Source of the DNA: Dactylorhiza incarnata
Taxonomy: Eukaryota > Streptophyta > Magnoliopsida > Asparagales > Orchidaceae
Direction of reading: 5' to 3'
Length of the DNA stretch: 64,000 nt
Assembly: GCA_033032865.1 (NCBI GenBank)
Contig: JAWHQI010000065.1
Location: forward strand, 7,440,001-7,504,000
The notes below the pieces were generated by a model that was not told the origin of the DNA, made no database searches, and saw nothing but the letters and a program-made list of their open reading frames with translations. Made by a program: the position numbers and the translations under genes. This document shows positions 9,923-22,028 of the stretch, in pieces (the stretch's first letter is position 1; the number at the start of each line of letters is the position of its first letter).

Positions 9923-10889
9923 AGTAAATGACACGAAAGATTTTAACCGTCTTAGCTCGTAAGCGAACCGAGCACGCAAACAGTTAATAAGTGAGTTAGT
10001 AAATGACACGAAAGATTTTAACATGAAAAACCCGGAAAGGGTAAAAAACCACGCGGTCGAAGTTGTGCCGGCCAACTTCCACTATCTTCTAAGGGGTTAC
10101 AATTAGAGACTTAGAATTCGAGCGCGACAGTCCGCCGCTCGTTACAGTAGTGGAGAGAAAGAGAGAACTCCGAGGGTGACAGCCACCTCTCAGAAAGCTA
10201 AGTATTTCTTCTTCTGAGAACAACCGTGAGAACGAATGTGAGAATGCTGGTGAGAACAAAAGTGAGAATGCCGAGTCGTCTTTCTGGAGAAAGGAAATCT
10301 CCAAGTCCACGAAGGAGATCTTCAAGCTCAGAAGGAAAGCTCAGAGGAAATTTTCGCAGAGCTCTCTCAGGTCCGAGAAGCAAAGTCTCTTGAATGAAGG
10401 TTCTGGGCTCCTTTTATAGCTTTGGCCGGGGGTAGCCCGATAATTTTGTCGTCATAACCACCATAACCACCTGATGGGCGAATCACGCTGGTCGGTTTGG
10501 AGCACACGGATCGTCATTTTTTGTAAATGACCATCTCGCCCTTCGGGCAGTTCGGACAGCTTTGTTGAAGGTGAAAAAGGCGACATGCGAGTCCTGCAAT
10601 CTAAGAAATTAAGAAATGTTAACTGCGCGCAAGTTCAGAATGTGGAAACGTTCTGAGCGTGCTCAGAACGTGGAAACGTTCTGAGTGCGCGGGGAAGCAT
10701 TCTGAGCACGCGGGAAAGCGTTCTGAGCGCGCAACGAACGGGAGCGTTCTGAGCGTGCGATGAACACGAGAGCGCTCCGGCGCGCAACAAACTTTGGCGA
10801 ATGAGGAGTCGCGCCTCAAAGGAAAAACGGATTCCGGCCGCACTCGACGAAAGGGCGCGGCTTCGGTCGTATCCACCGCAGGGCCCCTC

Positions 10890-11130
10890 CGGGGAGGGGT
10901 CTTGGCCACACCCTGCTGCGGGGGGCGCGGCTTGGCCGCACCCTTTGGAGGTGCGTCTTGGCCGCACCTCAAGAGGGGTGCGGATTGGCCGCACCCCTCC
11001 CGGGGTGCGATTTGGCCGTACCTCGTGAGGTGTGCAGTTAGGCCGCATCCCCCACCATGGGGGACACTGCTATCCGCACCCCACTAGTGGGGTGCAAACT
11101 AGCCGCACCCCAATAGTGGTGTGCGGTTAC
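10890..11130. repeat. GGTGCGGCC/GGCCGCACC repeats in Gypsy-2 3' LTR
   Basis: Degenerate self-complementary units (GGGGTGCGG..GGCCGCACCCC) of about 25-30 bp repeat through this block. The matching block of the 5' LTR is at 37550-37770. The same phrase dominates the LTRs of element N. Confidence 0.8.
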
Positions 11131-11182
11131 GGCGGCGTGTGGTGCCCGACGTAGTGCAAACTGGGCGGCGAAATTCTCCACC

Positions 11183-11187
11183 CCCAT
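11183..11187. other. Target site duplication of Gypsy-3 (left)
   Basis: CCCAT directly before the LTR start TGTTGAAAC. The right copy at 23940-23944 is CCCAA. The uninterrupted Gypsy-2 5' LTR reads CTCCCATGATCATGG at this point, which shows that the right copy carries a T to A change. Confidence 0.8.
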
Positions 11188-12012
11188 TGTTGAAACCAGA
11201 ACTTGGTCTCTTGTGGAGCTCGGGCCCCCAACAAGTTGGGGGCAGCTAGCACATACTGATTCCTCGGAAGGAACAGACCGGAGTCTTTGAAATAGACACA
11301 GACCTTTAGTCGTAGCGAGAAGGTCCCACCACACACCCGGAAAATCTTTGAGCGCTTCCCCTCCCAAGCCAAAGCTGAGACTGGGCACCTTAGAGAGCCT
11401 GTGAGCTAAACCAAGATAACCTAGGGAGGAGGAAGCTCAGAGTACTGAGATTGGAATCCTCTCCAAAGGTGCCCTTCAAGGTCTATTTATAGTTTTTCCA
11501 GTCCGATCCGCTAATAGCGGGATTCCGCCTTTTGGTCTTACTAAACGCAGACCCAATTGGTCTACTAGCAGTCAAACTCCGCTGTTCCGAAGTGTTGTTG
11601 GCAGCCCACCGGGGTAGAAGGGTAAATTCACCCCTAATCCCCTCTGGGCGAGTAGCCCACTAGGGCGTCACTCGCCGACCCCTCAGCGAGTATCAGCCCG
11701 CAGGGTCCTCGCCGCGAGTGGCCTGTGAGATCACTACCCGCTAGCCTTTCCCGCTCCATACTCGCTACCCCCTCAGCGGGTCTCAGCTCGCGGGGTTCTT
11801 GGCGCGAGCGGCCTGTGAGGGCACTTCTCGCCGATCTTGCATGGTTGCGCGGAGCGGCGAGCCCCAATCCTCCTCGCCATTTCTAAGTGTCCCCCAGGGG
11901 CGCCGAGCCGCACATGATCTGCTACTGTACTATGTTCTCGCTCTCGTGCTAGGCACTTCCCTATTAAAGGCCGACCATGTTTATTCCTCCTAGGCGAACC
12001 TGGGGTTGTACA
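11188..12012 (-). repeat. Gypsy-3 3' LTR
   Basis: Starts TGTTGAAACCAG and ends GGGGTTGTACA in plus-strand reading, 825 bp. Its partner at 23152-23939 is 788 bp. They differ by scattered substitutions and an indel near 11580-11630, so the insertion is not recent. Confidence 0.9.
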
Positions 12013-12126
12013 CAATCCCCGCTCTTCGTGAGTTTAGTTAAGCTCGCGAAGAATCATCCAAACCCTGGTGTTCGCCAGAAAGATGCTGACCTGGCAGGAA
12101 TCTTTCGTGGGGCCCCGCCCCCATGC

Positions 12127-12134
12127 TATAAATA
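12127..12134 (+). promoter_or_regulatory. TATA box of the antisense gene in Gypsy-3
   Basis: TATAAATA lies 83 bp before the ATG at 12210, preceded at about 12108-12122 by a GC-rich box containing CCCCGCCCCC. It points in the plus direction, opposite to gag-pol, and sits just inside the 3' LTR. This is a textbook arrangement for a Pol II promoter, but activity is inferred only. Confidence 0.6.
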
Positions 12135-12209
12135 TCATCGATCGTGGTTGAGGAGTACCCCTCTTCTCCTTTCACCTTCTCTGTCGCTCTGTACTGTAGC
12201 TGTCAGAAA

Positions 12210-15200
12210 ATGCATATTTCAGAGGAGACCCGGGCTCGCCTCAACGCGGCGCGAACTAGCGAGCACGCGGACCTCGCCCAGCCCGCCCCTTGGGCATCGA
12301 AGCCGGATCCTCCTAGAATCCTGAAGGCGAAGTCAATCCAGCGTCAACCGTGGGGAAGGGTCTTCGGCCCTGGACCTGTCGCCCGACCTCCTACTCGCGG
12401 ATCAGGTATTCAGGTCGATAAACTGATCCTCCCCTCTTTGTTGCTAATACTCCTTTCCTTCAGAGCTCACTCCTGTTGGAGAATCTGATGGGTGAGGCCC
12501 GAGAGGACATTTACCTTGCTACCCCCGGGGAGGCGGTGTGGAGATAATGGATCTGGACGCCACCACACCCCACCCGACCTCGCCCCGACCCAGTAAGCCT
12601 TCTCGTGCGATTCCTCGATGAACCCACAATATTATCCTGATGACCCTGTCTTTTCGCAGAATCTCCTCTCGCGACTCCTGGGAGGCGAGCCACACCACTG
12701 CTCTCGCAGCCTCCTCCAGTGATAAATATCCCCGACCCGGGCTTTACCCTTCTGGACCAAGCGAACCCCGGAAACTCGCTCCTGGGCTCCATCCAAGGCC
12801 AGGGTGTCACACCTCCCCCTTCGGGCTTAGGTAAATAAATGACCCTGCCCCACGGAAATCCCTTCTAGGGCCGACCCAGTTCTTCTCGCGTACATCCCGG
12901 TAAAGCGACTCCTAACTCGCCTGATTGGCCTAAATCAACTGACACTCGGCCTCTCCCTTCTCTTTTGTTGACCTCTTTCTTTCGCAGATCGTCCCGAGAG
13001 CTCCAGCGACTTCGACTTTATGGAGGAGGAGTTATCGCCCCTTCCTATGCCGTAGGAGATTGATGAACTCGTTGACGACCCGCGGGACCCCGAGACTATG
13101 AAGAGGCGAACCTCAGAACTATTCTCGAAGCAGGGGCGAATGCTGCAAGACTTATACAGTCAGTTGAAGAAGGACAGGGAGGCAGCCGAGGAGCAAATTG
13201 CCTCGCTTGGGGATGAGTGTGCACGGCTCCAAGCCGAGCTGCTGCAGGATACTCGCGAGGAGACTACTTCCCCGGGGGTGCATCTCGCGTGAGTTGACGA
13301 TCATGCTCGTTGAATACAGCGCGAGGTCCGCGCCGCTCGCGCATATCATTTTCCTGCGAGGCCGCCTAGCTCGGGGGTGCGAGGCAGAGGTCGATGGAGG
13401 AAGATTAATTATTGATATCTCTCACGCTAGCGTACACTTTCGACCGGGCATCCTTTTTGTAACTTTTAAATATAACAAATAATGGTGGCGACTTAAACTC
13501 CTCTAGCCCGCCCCCTCGGGCTTTTTCAATCTGAATTTTTTTCAGTGTTCGTTGGTATCATATATAAGTACTTGTTCTCTTTTGACTGCTCTGTTGCGCG
13601 AACAACGCAGGTCCACCTTACTGACCTTGTACTTTTTTCTGCTTTGCCTCTTATGGTCCTGGCACGCGACCCTCAAGGACTCACTCTACTTACTCACTAT
13701 ATCGCTTTATATTACTCTCAGACGCGAATCGATGTTATCTGATTGCGGCGAGCGGTTCGAAAGAGGGTGGCCCACACATCGAGGAACATCGTGGTGCTGA
13801 TGCCGAAGGCCTGGCTAAGTGCGCCTGGACCTTCTACGATCACATGTTCCTCAACTGCTCGCTTACGGAGCGCGAGTACCACACGATCGTAGCGAACTAT
13901 ATCTCGCTGTGGTTTTCCGCCCGGCACCCCACAAAGGATGATGCGATCAACTTCCTCCTCCCGGATGAGCTCGCTATCCCGGGAGATCATTTTGAGGTGG
14001 GCTTGCGACGGCCCTTCTGGCCCGAGATCAGCCAGGTATTCGCTTGTCCTCTTACTTTCCCTTTTCGCACTCGCTAAAAACTCCCATCTGACTTCTCGTT
14101 ACGAACCCGTTAGATGTTTAAGTACTACGGTGTGATCCCGAGTCAGATGACCCCCAACGCCATCGCCATGATGGTAGCTTTCGCATGCTACCTACGGGAG
14201 GAGCGGATAGAGTTCAGCCTATCTGTCTTCCGCAAACTGTTCTCCTCCAGGGCGAACAAGGACGGGACCCGCCTTTCTTGCGAGCAGCCACGCCAAGGTC
14301 CACGAGACGGTCAACAAAAGCCATTATTGGCCTCAGAAGTTCTTCATCGTGAAGGGGCCTTTCAGCAACGCCCCGTTCTCCCCCGTCCAACGCACGGAAA
14401 TAACCTACCCCCCCCCCCCCCCCCGGTGCTCGGCGGTCATGCGGCCGAGCTTTTCAAGTACATGTCGACTAACTTCGTGGACGCCTACCTCCGAAGGAAC
14501 GTCGACTCGCTACCTCCCGTGCCTCCAGGAGCAGGTTTTACTCGCATCCGCTCTTTTTAACCTTTGTTTTTTGCCTCTCGTTCTTCTAATCTTGAGTCGT
14601 TGCTTACTCGCAGGAGAGCGAGACATTCTGCTCCATCCCCCCTACGCAAAGGTTGGGTCTATCTCGCCCAGCCTTCTGCTCGCCACTTCTGTCATCGAGG
14701 CGTGCCGAGTGCCTGCCTCCACCTCGGCTCCTCTTCCCAAGAAGCGGCCCGCGCCCGCGAGCCGCGGATCGCAATCTCTGCCTCCCCCCTCCAAGAAGAC
14801 GAAGACCCTTCCCCCGACCAAGGGGAAGGAGGTTCTCAAGATTTAACCCGGGGAAGATCGCCAGGCGGGCCTGCCAACAGATAAGGTGCCCAACGAGCCC
14901 ACCAAGGTGGTTGTCGGCACCTCAAAAGTGTCTGGTCTGAAGCGCCAGCGAAATTTTGGCCTCGGTGCCAAGCATCTGGACAAGGCCAGCGCGCCTCTGT
15001 TGGTTTGGAATGAGGAGGCCAACCGAGCCTCTATATCAACTCTCCTCCCTTCCTGGGTGGAGCAGGATATGATTGGCGGTGACGCCTTCACTTTATCCTT
15101 TGGCCTTTATGGGCGAGAGGACGCGAGTGACTTCAACTCGCTGACTTCTTGGATGATCGCTCATGAGAGCGCGCGGTCCCAACTCCGCTATTTGGAGCTC

Positions 15201-15811
15201 GCCCATATGATGGGTTAGCGCAACTTCCAGACGGAGAGGAACTTCGAGGAGCTCAAGCGCGAGCTAAAGGACGCGACAAAGAAGATCGCGAGCCTGAAGA
15301 AGGAGAAAAGCTCTGAAGGACTTCGTGATGAGCTGAAGGCCGCGATCGAGGAGGTGGCAATCCTCAAAGACAAACTGGACATCTCAGAGGGCCTCGTTGC
15401 CAGCCTCCAGGGTAGAATGGTAAGTCTCGTTGGTCACTCGCCTACCCCTTCTCTCCTTTTTACATCCCTCCCTAATACTCTTTCTCGCAGGATGCCGAGA
15501 CTGCCAATGAACTTCTCACTCGCACCACCGCCTTGGAGAAGCAAGTGGATGGGCTCAAAGCCCTCAATCTCGAATTGGTCCGGGCGACTCTTCCGCCCAG
15601 CCCTAGGTCTTTGAGGGAAAAGCGGCAGGAGCAGATGACAGAGATGCGAGAGGGAGCGCTTCATGCGGCGAGGTTCGCCTTCCACACTCTCCAAAAGGCC
15701 GGTCTACTTACTGTCGAGGCGGCGGAGCTCAACCTTGAGGACGTGATCCCAGATCTATTTGTGCCCACCACATCCCCCCGAGGGGAGCGAGGGCGAGCAG
15801 TCCGCAGATGA
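12210..15811 (+). pseudogene. Antisense intron-containing gene of Gypsy-3
   Basis: Plus-strand gene opposite to pol. The first exon starts ATG at 12210 (MHISEETRARL). Well-formed short introns can be read at 12406-12463, 12831-12987, 14036-14113, 14535-14613 and 15420-15490, several with the acceptor context CTCGCAG. Exons encode a coiled-coil piece (13098-13290), a globular part (about 13750-14530, with GVIPSQMTPNAIAMM and EFSLSVFRKLF) and a C-terminal coiled coil (about 15090-15790). The globular part resembles the plant 'putative gypsy type transposon' family and the antisense protein of element N. In-frame stops (for example TAG at 13053 and 15216, TAA near 14844) and a poly-C run at 14405-14424 show decay. 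Function unknown. Confidence 0.7.
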
Positions 15812-16410
15812 GCCCTAATACATTGCGTTTTACTTTCTTGTTTTACTTCTTCTCTCTTTTTTTGGCTGGCGAGATCGCCGCGGAACTTGTAAGACTCTCT
15901 TAATGAAATGGAAATGATATTTTGCATACGCTTATCGCTTGCTCATCTTCTCTGTGCATGCTTCTCTTATACATTTTTTTCTTGCTTCTGTGATTGATAT
16001 TATACTCGTTGTGCTCACCCCCGCCCATCGCGCGGTCGCTTAGCTCAGGCGTATAACTCGCCTCCTTTCCTGCTTCCTTACCATGTGTCTACCTTAGGAT
16101 CGTAATTTTTGGAAACTTCCCGCCGCGCCTCTCTCCTACGAGGAGTACGCCTTCCAATTTTCATCTCTTACGAGTGAGAGCTTCCCCTTGGCCTCTCGCA
16201 CTTTCCCCGAGTTAGGAATAACCTTTTTCTCCCATCTCCTACGTCGATGAGTACTCGGTTTGCCCGCCTGGGGCATTCCTTCCTGCGAGGACTCTGTGTT
16301 GCGCAAGGACCTTCCGCCCTTTGTAAGCGAAACGGGTTCTCTATCGCCCTGCCACGCGAGATTACCCCTTCTTGCCGAGTGAGGCGACCCTTTTCTGGTA
16401 ACCTTGACAG
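15812..16410. other. Spacer after the antisense gene of Gypsy-3
   Basis: The likely 3' untranslated region of the antisense gene (AATGAAAT near 15903) is followed by unassigned internal sequence up to the 96-bp array. No coding domain recognised. Confidence 0.45.
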
Positions 16411-17550
16411 CCTCTCTGCGAGATCAACCTGACCCACCAGCTAGTGAGAGCCTGGCAGCGGGATCGTCCGGGGCATTCTAGCATATAATACTTTTTATCT
16501 TGCGAGCCTCTCTGCGAGATCAACTTGACCCACCGGCTAGTGAGAGCCCGGCAGTGGGATCGTCCGGGGCATTCCAGCATAGAATACTTGTAACCTTGTC
16601 AGCCTCTCCGCGAGATCAACCTGACCCACCGACTAGTGAGAGCCCGGCAGCGGGATCGCCCGGGGAATTCCAGCATGAAATATTTGTTACCTTGGCAGCC
16701 TCTCCGCGAGATCATCCCGACCCACTGGCTAGTGAGAGACCGGCAGCGGGATCGTCCGGGGCATTCCAGCATGAAATACTTATTATCTTGCCAGCCTCTC
16801 CGTGAGATCAACCCGACCCACTGGCTAATGAGAGCCTGACATCGGGATCGTCCGGGGTATTCCAGCATGAAATACTTGTTACCTTGCCAGCCTTTCCATG
16901 AGATCAACCTGACCCACCGGCTAGTGAGAGCCTGACAGCGGGATCGTCCGGGGCCTTCCAGCATAAAATACTTATTACCTTACCAGCCTCTCCGCGAGAT
17001 CAACCTGACCCACCGGCTAGTGAGAGCCTTGTAGTGGGATCGTCCGGGGCATTCCAGCATAAAATACTTGTTACCTTGTCAGCCTCTCCGCGAGATCAAC
17101 CTTACCCACCGGCAAGTGAGAGACCGGCAGCGGGATCGTCCAAGGCATTCCAACATAAAATACTTGTTACCTTGGCAGCCTCTCCGTGAGATCAACCTGA
17201 CTCACCGTCTAGTGAGAGCCCGGTAGCGGAATCGTCTGGGGCATTCCAGCATGAAATACTTGTTACCTTGTCAGCCTCTCGGCGAGATCAACCTGATCCA
17301 TTGGCTAGTGAGAGCCCGACAGCGGGATCGTCCGGGGCATTCCAACATGATATACTTGTTACCTTACCATCCTCTCTGCGAGATCAACCTAACCCACCAG
17401 CTAGTGGGAGATCGGCAGCGGGATCGTCCAGGGCATTCCAGCATGAAATACTTGTTACCTTGCCAGCCACTCTGCGAGATCAACCTGACCCACCGGCTAG
17501 TGAGAGTCCGACAGCGGGATTGTCCAGGGCATTCCAGCATGAAATACTTT
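16411..17550. repeat. 96-bp tandem array, about 12 units, in Gypsy-3
   Basis: The phrase CCTCTCCGCGAGATCAACC recurs exactly every 96 bp (16411, 16507, 16603, 16699, 16795 and so on to 17467), giving about 12 units. Each unit contains GTGAGAGCCCGGCAGCGGG and GGCATTCCAGCATGAAATA. It lies between the end of pol and the antisense gene. Tandem repeats at this place are typical of Tat-lineage elements and can seed satellites. Confidence 0.92.
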
Positions 17551-17689
17551 GAGAATCCCTGCTTAGAAAAAAACTTGGAACCAACATATGATGAGTCAAA
17601 TATGTAACAAATCAATATAAAACATATAAGGATAGAAACGTTTTAGGTCATCCCCGCTCCGAGCTCGGCCGAGAGGTACCCATTCCACA

Positions 17690-18848
17690 TCCTGGAGGTG
17701 GTACCCTCCCGACTTGAGCACTTCACCTACAATGCATCGACCTTCTTTAAGACCAGGTCTCCCTTCTCAAACTGCTTCACCCGGATATGTTTGTCGAAGT
17801 ATCGAGCCATCCATCGTTTGACTTCCTCTTGCCTGACGGTGGCTAAGTCCTGGAGCTCTTCCACCAGGTCCAAGGATAGCCTTTGCTCTTCCCCGTTCCC
17901 CACTAGCCATTCTTCATCCCCTTCACCCGCGCCGACCACCCGTGGTGATTTTACCTCAAACTCTATTGGAAGAACGACCTCGGACCAGTGAGAGAGTTTG
18001 AACGGAGTTTCCCCGGTGGCCGTGTTTGGAGTGGTCCTCAAGGCCCGGGGGACCGAGGGTAACTGTTTTACCCAGTTACCCCTCAAGTTCTCGACCTTTT
18101 TCTTCAATAAGTTCACAATTATTTTATTTGCCGCCTCCACTTACCCATTGCTCCTCGGGTGGTGGACTGACGCAAACCTGAGGTATATGCCGAGTTGGGT
18201 GCAGAAGCTGACGAACTCATCGCTGGCAAACTGCGGCCCATTATCTATAACTATTGATAGCAGGAGACCGTGCCTGCAAATTACTTCCCCCCATACGAAA
18301 TTTCTTACCACCTGGGATGTTACCTTGGCTAGCGCTTTCACCTCCAAACACTTGGAGAAATAATCAACCATCACTAGTAGAAACTTCCTCTGGCCACTCG
18401 CTTGGGGAAAAGGACCCACCAGGAGCAGCCCCCATATTACAAAGGGTCAGGGGGCTGTGATGGTTCTGAGTCTTTGGACCGGCAGGAGTAGGAGAGGGGC
18501 AAACAACTAACACTTTGAGCATTTCCTTGCGAACTCTGCGACATCCTTGCTGAGGGTAGGCCAAAAGTAGCCTTGCCTCAACAATCTCCCCTCCAAGGTT
18601 CGACTCCCAGAATGGCTGCCACATTCTCCCGAGTGGATTTCCTCTAGGACCCTTAGGACCTCCTCCTCCGCTACACATCGGGCTAGGAGCCCTGAGAGCG
18701 TCTTCCTATATAATCCCCCTGCATGCAAGGAGTAGTATGCCAATTTATACCTGAACCGTCGTTTATCCACATCCCCTTCGGGGAACTTCCTCGATGTCAG
18801 GAAGGTGATGAAGGGGTCCATCCATGATGCCCGCTGGTCCACCTCCAT
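17690..18848 (-). pseudogene. Gypsy-3 integrase
   Basis: Integrase with the N-terminal zinc-finger region at 18507-18848 (ending ARKCSKC), the catalytic core at 18141-18419 (VDYFSKCLEVKAL; IDNGPQFASDEF) and the C-terminal part down to about 17690 (TPFKLSHWSEVVLPIEF). Stops and frame changes separate these parts (near 18140, 18420 and 18507). The core keeps Asp in VDYFSKC and in IDNGPQF. Decayed. Confidence 0.85.
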
Positions 18849-19273
18849 CAGCCCCCCTCCTCGATGGATGGTCGGAAGAGGTCCGACATCGTGTCCTCGG
18901 CCTTGGGACCAAACTTGGCCAGGTGGTCCGCCGCAACACTCTCCTCCCTAGGCACATGATGGATCGAGAAGGTGCGGAACTGCCCTTTGAGACCCTTTAC
19001 CTTTTCCAAGTATCGCTGAAGGGTCAACTCATTCACCTCAAACTCCCCCCTGACCTGGTAAGCTACCACCATGGAGTCCGTCGAGACCTCTGCATCTTGC
19101 ACTCTCAACTTTCGGGTTAGGCGGAGCCCTGCTATCACGGCCTCGTACTCAGCCTGATTGCTGGTGAGGGAGAAGTGGATGATGATCGCCTGCTCGATCC
19201 TTGTCCCTTGGGGGCTCACCAAAATCACTCCTCCCCCAAAGGAACGCTTCCATGAGGCCCCATCAACCAGCAT
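18848..19273 (-). pseudogene. Gypsy-3 second (archaeal-type) RNase H
   Basis: About 141 codons with the pattern of the additional RNase H of Tat-lineage elements: LVDGASWKRSFGGGVIL at the start, then SNQAEYEAVIAGLRL, STDSMVVAYQVRGEF and VPREESVAADHLAKF. The Asp/Glu/Asp residues of the fold are visible. Presence of this second RNase H next to the usual one supports the lineage assignment. Confidence 0.85.
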
Positions 19274-19276
19274 TCT

Positions 19277-20979
19277 CTAGGCCACCAGGTCAGGCAGCTC
19301 AGACTCTTCTACCTCGGTCGCATAATCTGCCAAAAAGTATGCCACCGCTTGCGCCTTTATGGACAATCTGGGAACATACGAGATATCAAACTCACTCAAC
19401 TCCACTGACCACTTGGACAACCTTCCAGAGTGCTCCACCCCTTCCATGATGTTGCGAAGGGGATGGTCGGTCACCACCTTGATCAGATGTGCTTGGAAAT
19501 AAGGTCGGAGCTTCCGGGCCGACACCACCAAGGCGAAGGCCAACTTCTCTAGGATGGGGTATCGGAGCTCCGCCTTCCTTAGCACTCGGCTAACATAGTA
19601 GATTGGGAGGTCTTCTTCCTTCTTCCTGGACCAGCACTGAACTCACTGCCTCGGGTCCTACCCCCAGGTAGAGGGACAAGTGTTTTCCCTGACTCGTCCC
19701 TCACGGCAATGGGGCTTGGGTCAACTGTTCCTTCAGTGCTTGAAAGGCCTTTTCACACTCAGGGGTCCACTCAACCATTTTGTTCCCCCGCAGCACCTTG
19801 AAGAAAGGTGCACACTTCTCTCCTGTCCTGGAGAGGAACCTACTAAGCCCATCCAACTTCCCCGTGAGGCGCTGAACCTCCTTCGCATTCTTTGGTGACC
19901 CCAACTCCACGATCGCCTTTACCTTGTCCGGGTTAGGCTCCACCCCAGCCGGGGTGAGCAAATGACCCAGGAACTTCCCTCGGTTGCCCCGAAGACACAC
20001 TTCTGGGGGTTGAGCTTCATTTTAAACTTTCTCAAAGCCCCGAAGGTCTCTTCGAGGTCCCGAATGTGGGACTCGAGGTCCCAGCTCTTTATCATAAGGT
20101 AATCAACACAGACCTCCAGGTTCCTCCCCCTCTGTTCTCGGAAGACCCTGTCCATCATTAGTTGGTACATTGCCCCTGCGTTTTTCAACCCGAAGGGCTT
20201 CATTTTGTAACAATAGCACCCATCCCCCGTGATGAAAGAGACATCCTTGACGTCGGAGGGGGGGTGCATTCTGATTTGATGATAACTTGAAAAAACATCT
20301 AAAAAGACATCACAGAGAAACCGACTGCCTAGTCAACCAGCGCATCGATTCGGGGCAAGGGGTAGCAATCCTTGGGGCGTGATTTATTAAGTAAAGAAAA
20401 GTCAACGCACATTCTCCACTTACCTCCCACCTTCTTTACCATAACTATATTGGAGACCTAGCCTGGGTACTCGATCTACGATACAAACCCTGCTTGGAGG
20501 AGCTTGCCCACCTCCTCTCGGATGGGCCTTTCCAGCTTGTCAGCGATGGCTCTCTTCTTTTGTCAGATTGGTCGGATGCCGGGATCGAGGTTGAGTCGAT
20601 GGCAAGCCACGTCTGCATCGATCCCGGGCATCTCCGCCGCTCTCCAGGAGAATAGATCCACATTCTCCTGTACGCAGGCCAGAATTTGCTTCTGCTCCTC
20701 TGGGCTGAGCTCCTCGCTGATCCTGACATTTTCTACCACCCCTGCATGGGTGGTGACCTCGAGCTCCACAACCTCATCCACGGATTCCAGCCGGGACTTC
20801 TCCACCCAGCCACTCTCCTTCTCATCCTCGTGAGCTAGCGCTTCGGCCTCCTCCTCTTTTCTCCCTTCTCGAACCTTCATCAGCTCCCCCCCCCTTCTTC
20901 CTGGGCCTGACCTTCTCCTACTCTTTCCTCCTCTCCTACCTCTTCGAGCCTCACCAGCTCCCCCATCTATCGATCTCAT
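19277..20979 (-). pseudogene. Gypsy-3 reverse transcriptase and first RNase H
   Basis: Read in the minus direction: the RT entry region (about 20445-20979, with SWRAAEMPGIDADVACHRL), the RT palm (19919-20269, CYCYKMKPFGLKNAGAMYQ), the RT C-terminus (19701-20000, GKFLGHLLTPAGVEPNPDKV) and the first RNase H (19277-19585). The catalytic box, normally YVDD, reads VCVDYLMIKS, so both the Tyr and the second Asp are changed. Several frame breaks and stops occur. Non-functional remnant. Confidence 0.88.
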
Positions 20980-21217
20980 TCCTCTGCCTCAGCCATCCAG
21001 GAGATGGTGTTCACGGCAGTCACATCGCACTGCCTTGCCACCTTTGGATCTCCCCTTAGCCGGACTTGGATTCCTCCAGCATTGAACTTGAAGCATTGGC
21101 GAAAGGTGGAGGGGACGCAGTGAAACGCACTGATGAGTGGTCGTCCGAAGATGGAACTGTAGCTACTGGGGGCATCCACTATGACAAAGCGACAGTTCTA
21201 GGACTACCCCCCCCGGA

Positions 21218-21508
21218 CTACATGGAGTCCCACTCCCCCTTCCACCTCCTTTCTCTCCCCGGAGAACCCAAACAATGGGCAACTGAGGCCAGCACCCTCC
21301 TAGCCTCCACCTTCATCTCATCAAACGCCTTCTTGAAGATGACGTTGACCGAGCTCTCTTTATTCACAAGGATCCGGGAGACTATGAAGTTATTGATCGC
21401 TGTATGAATGACCAGCGCTTCGCAGAACGGGTCTTCATGACCCGGCATATCCTTCTGGGTGAATGGGATCTTTTCTGCTGGGGGCGGGGATTGGGACGTT
21501 GAAGCCAC
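21218..21508 (-). pseudogene. Gypsy-3 protease domain
   Basis: Retroviral-type aspartic protease. The active-site block, normally LVDNGSSVN in this lineage, reads ILVNKESSVNVIF, so the catalytic Asp has become Asn. About 96 codons are open, followed by frame loss before RT. Sequence between 21508 and 22029 is Pro/Ser-rich linker. Confidence 0.8.
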
Positions 21509-22028
21509 GCTACAAAGATAGATGGTGTGGAGGCTTGCCTTCCGGTTCGCCTCGATCCCTACACCCCCCCCCCAAGGATCACACTGATCCCTCCTTGGGT
21601 CCCCACGTCGACCCGGTCTTCACACCTCTTGTCCTCCTCCTCCTGAGACAGGACCTCCTCGATCCTCACCGGCCGATGCTCCTATGGCACTGGCGCCCTG
21701 GCTCCATTCATCTCCAAGAACTCTGGGCAGGTGGTCGTTGCATGACCTCCTCCTCGTGGAAATCACAATAGGGCAACGCCTCCCCCCTCCTCTCGACCTC
21801 TGCCCCCCTGTTACTCCTCCTAGGACCAGCTCCTCCGACTCCTGTTCCTCTTCCTTTCCCTGGTCTCCCTCGACCGACTGCCATTGCCTGCTGAGGCGGG
21901 TGGGGATGAGGTCGCTTCGGGCCTTGCCTCCATCCTAGTTGATGGGGTCTTCCTTGGCCTCCTTGGAAGTTACCCCCTCCCTGGTGGAAACCCCTTCCCG
22001 GGCCTTGCCTCCCCCCTTCTTGTTGCCC

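Larger units (their letters stand above)
9923..11187 (-). repeat. Gypsy-2 3' LTR, main fragment
   Basis: Matches the 5' LTR at 36529-37830 almost throughout, including the minus-strand TATA box (TATAAAAG at about 10411-10418) and the GGTGCGGCC/GGCCGCACC repeats at 10900-11130. The outermost 45 or so bases expected from the 5' LTR are missing. Instead a 25-bp phrase (start AGTAAATGACACGAAAG) occurs twice, at 9923-9947 and 9998-10022. Confidence 0.85.

Noticed and set aside
16411..17550. Regular array that could be mistaken for a CRISPR-like array.
   Set aside because: Whole 96-bp units repeat without unique spacers, and the context is a plant retrotransposon.
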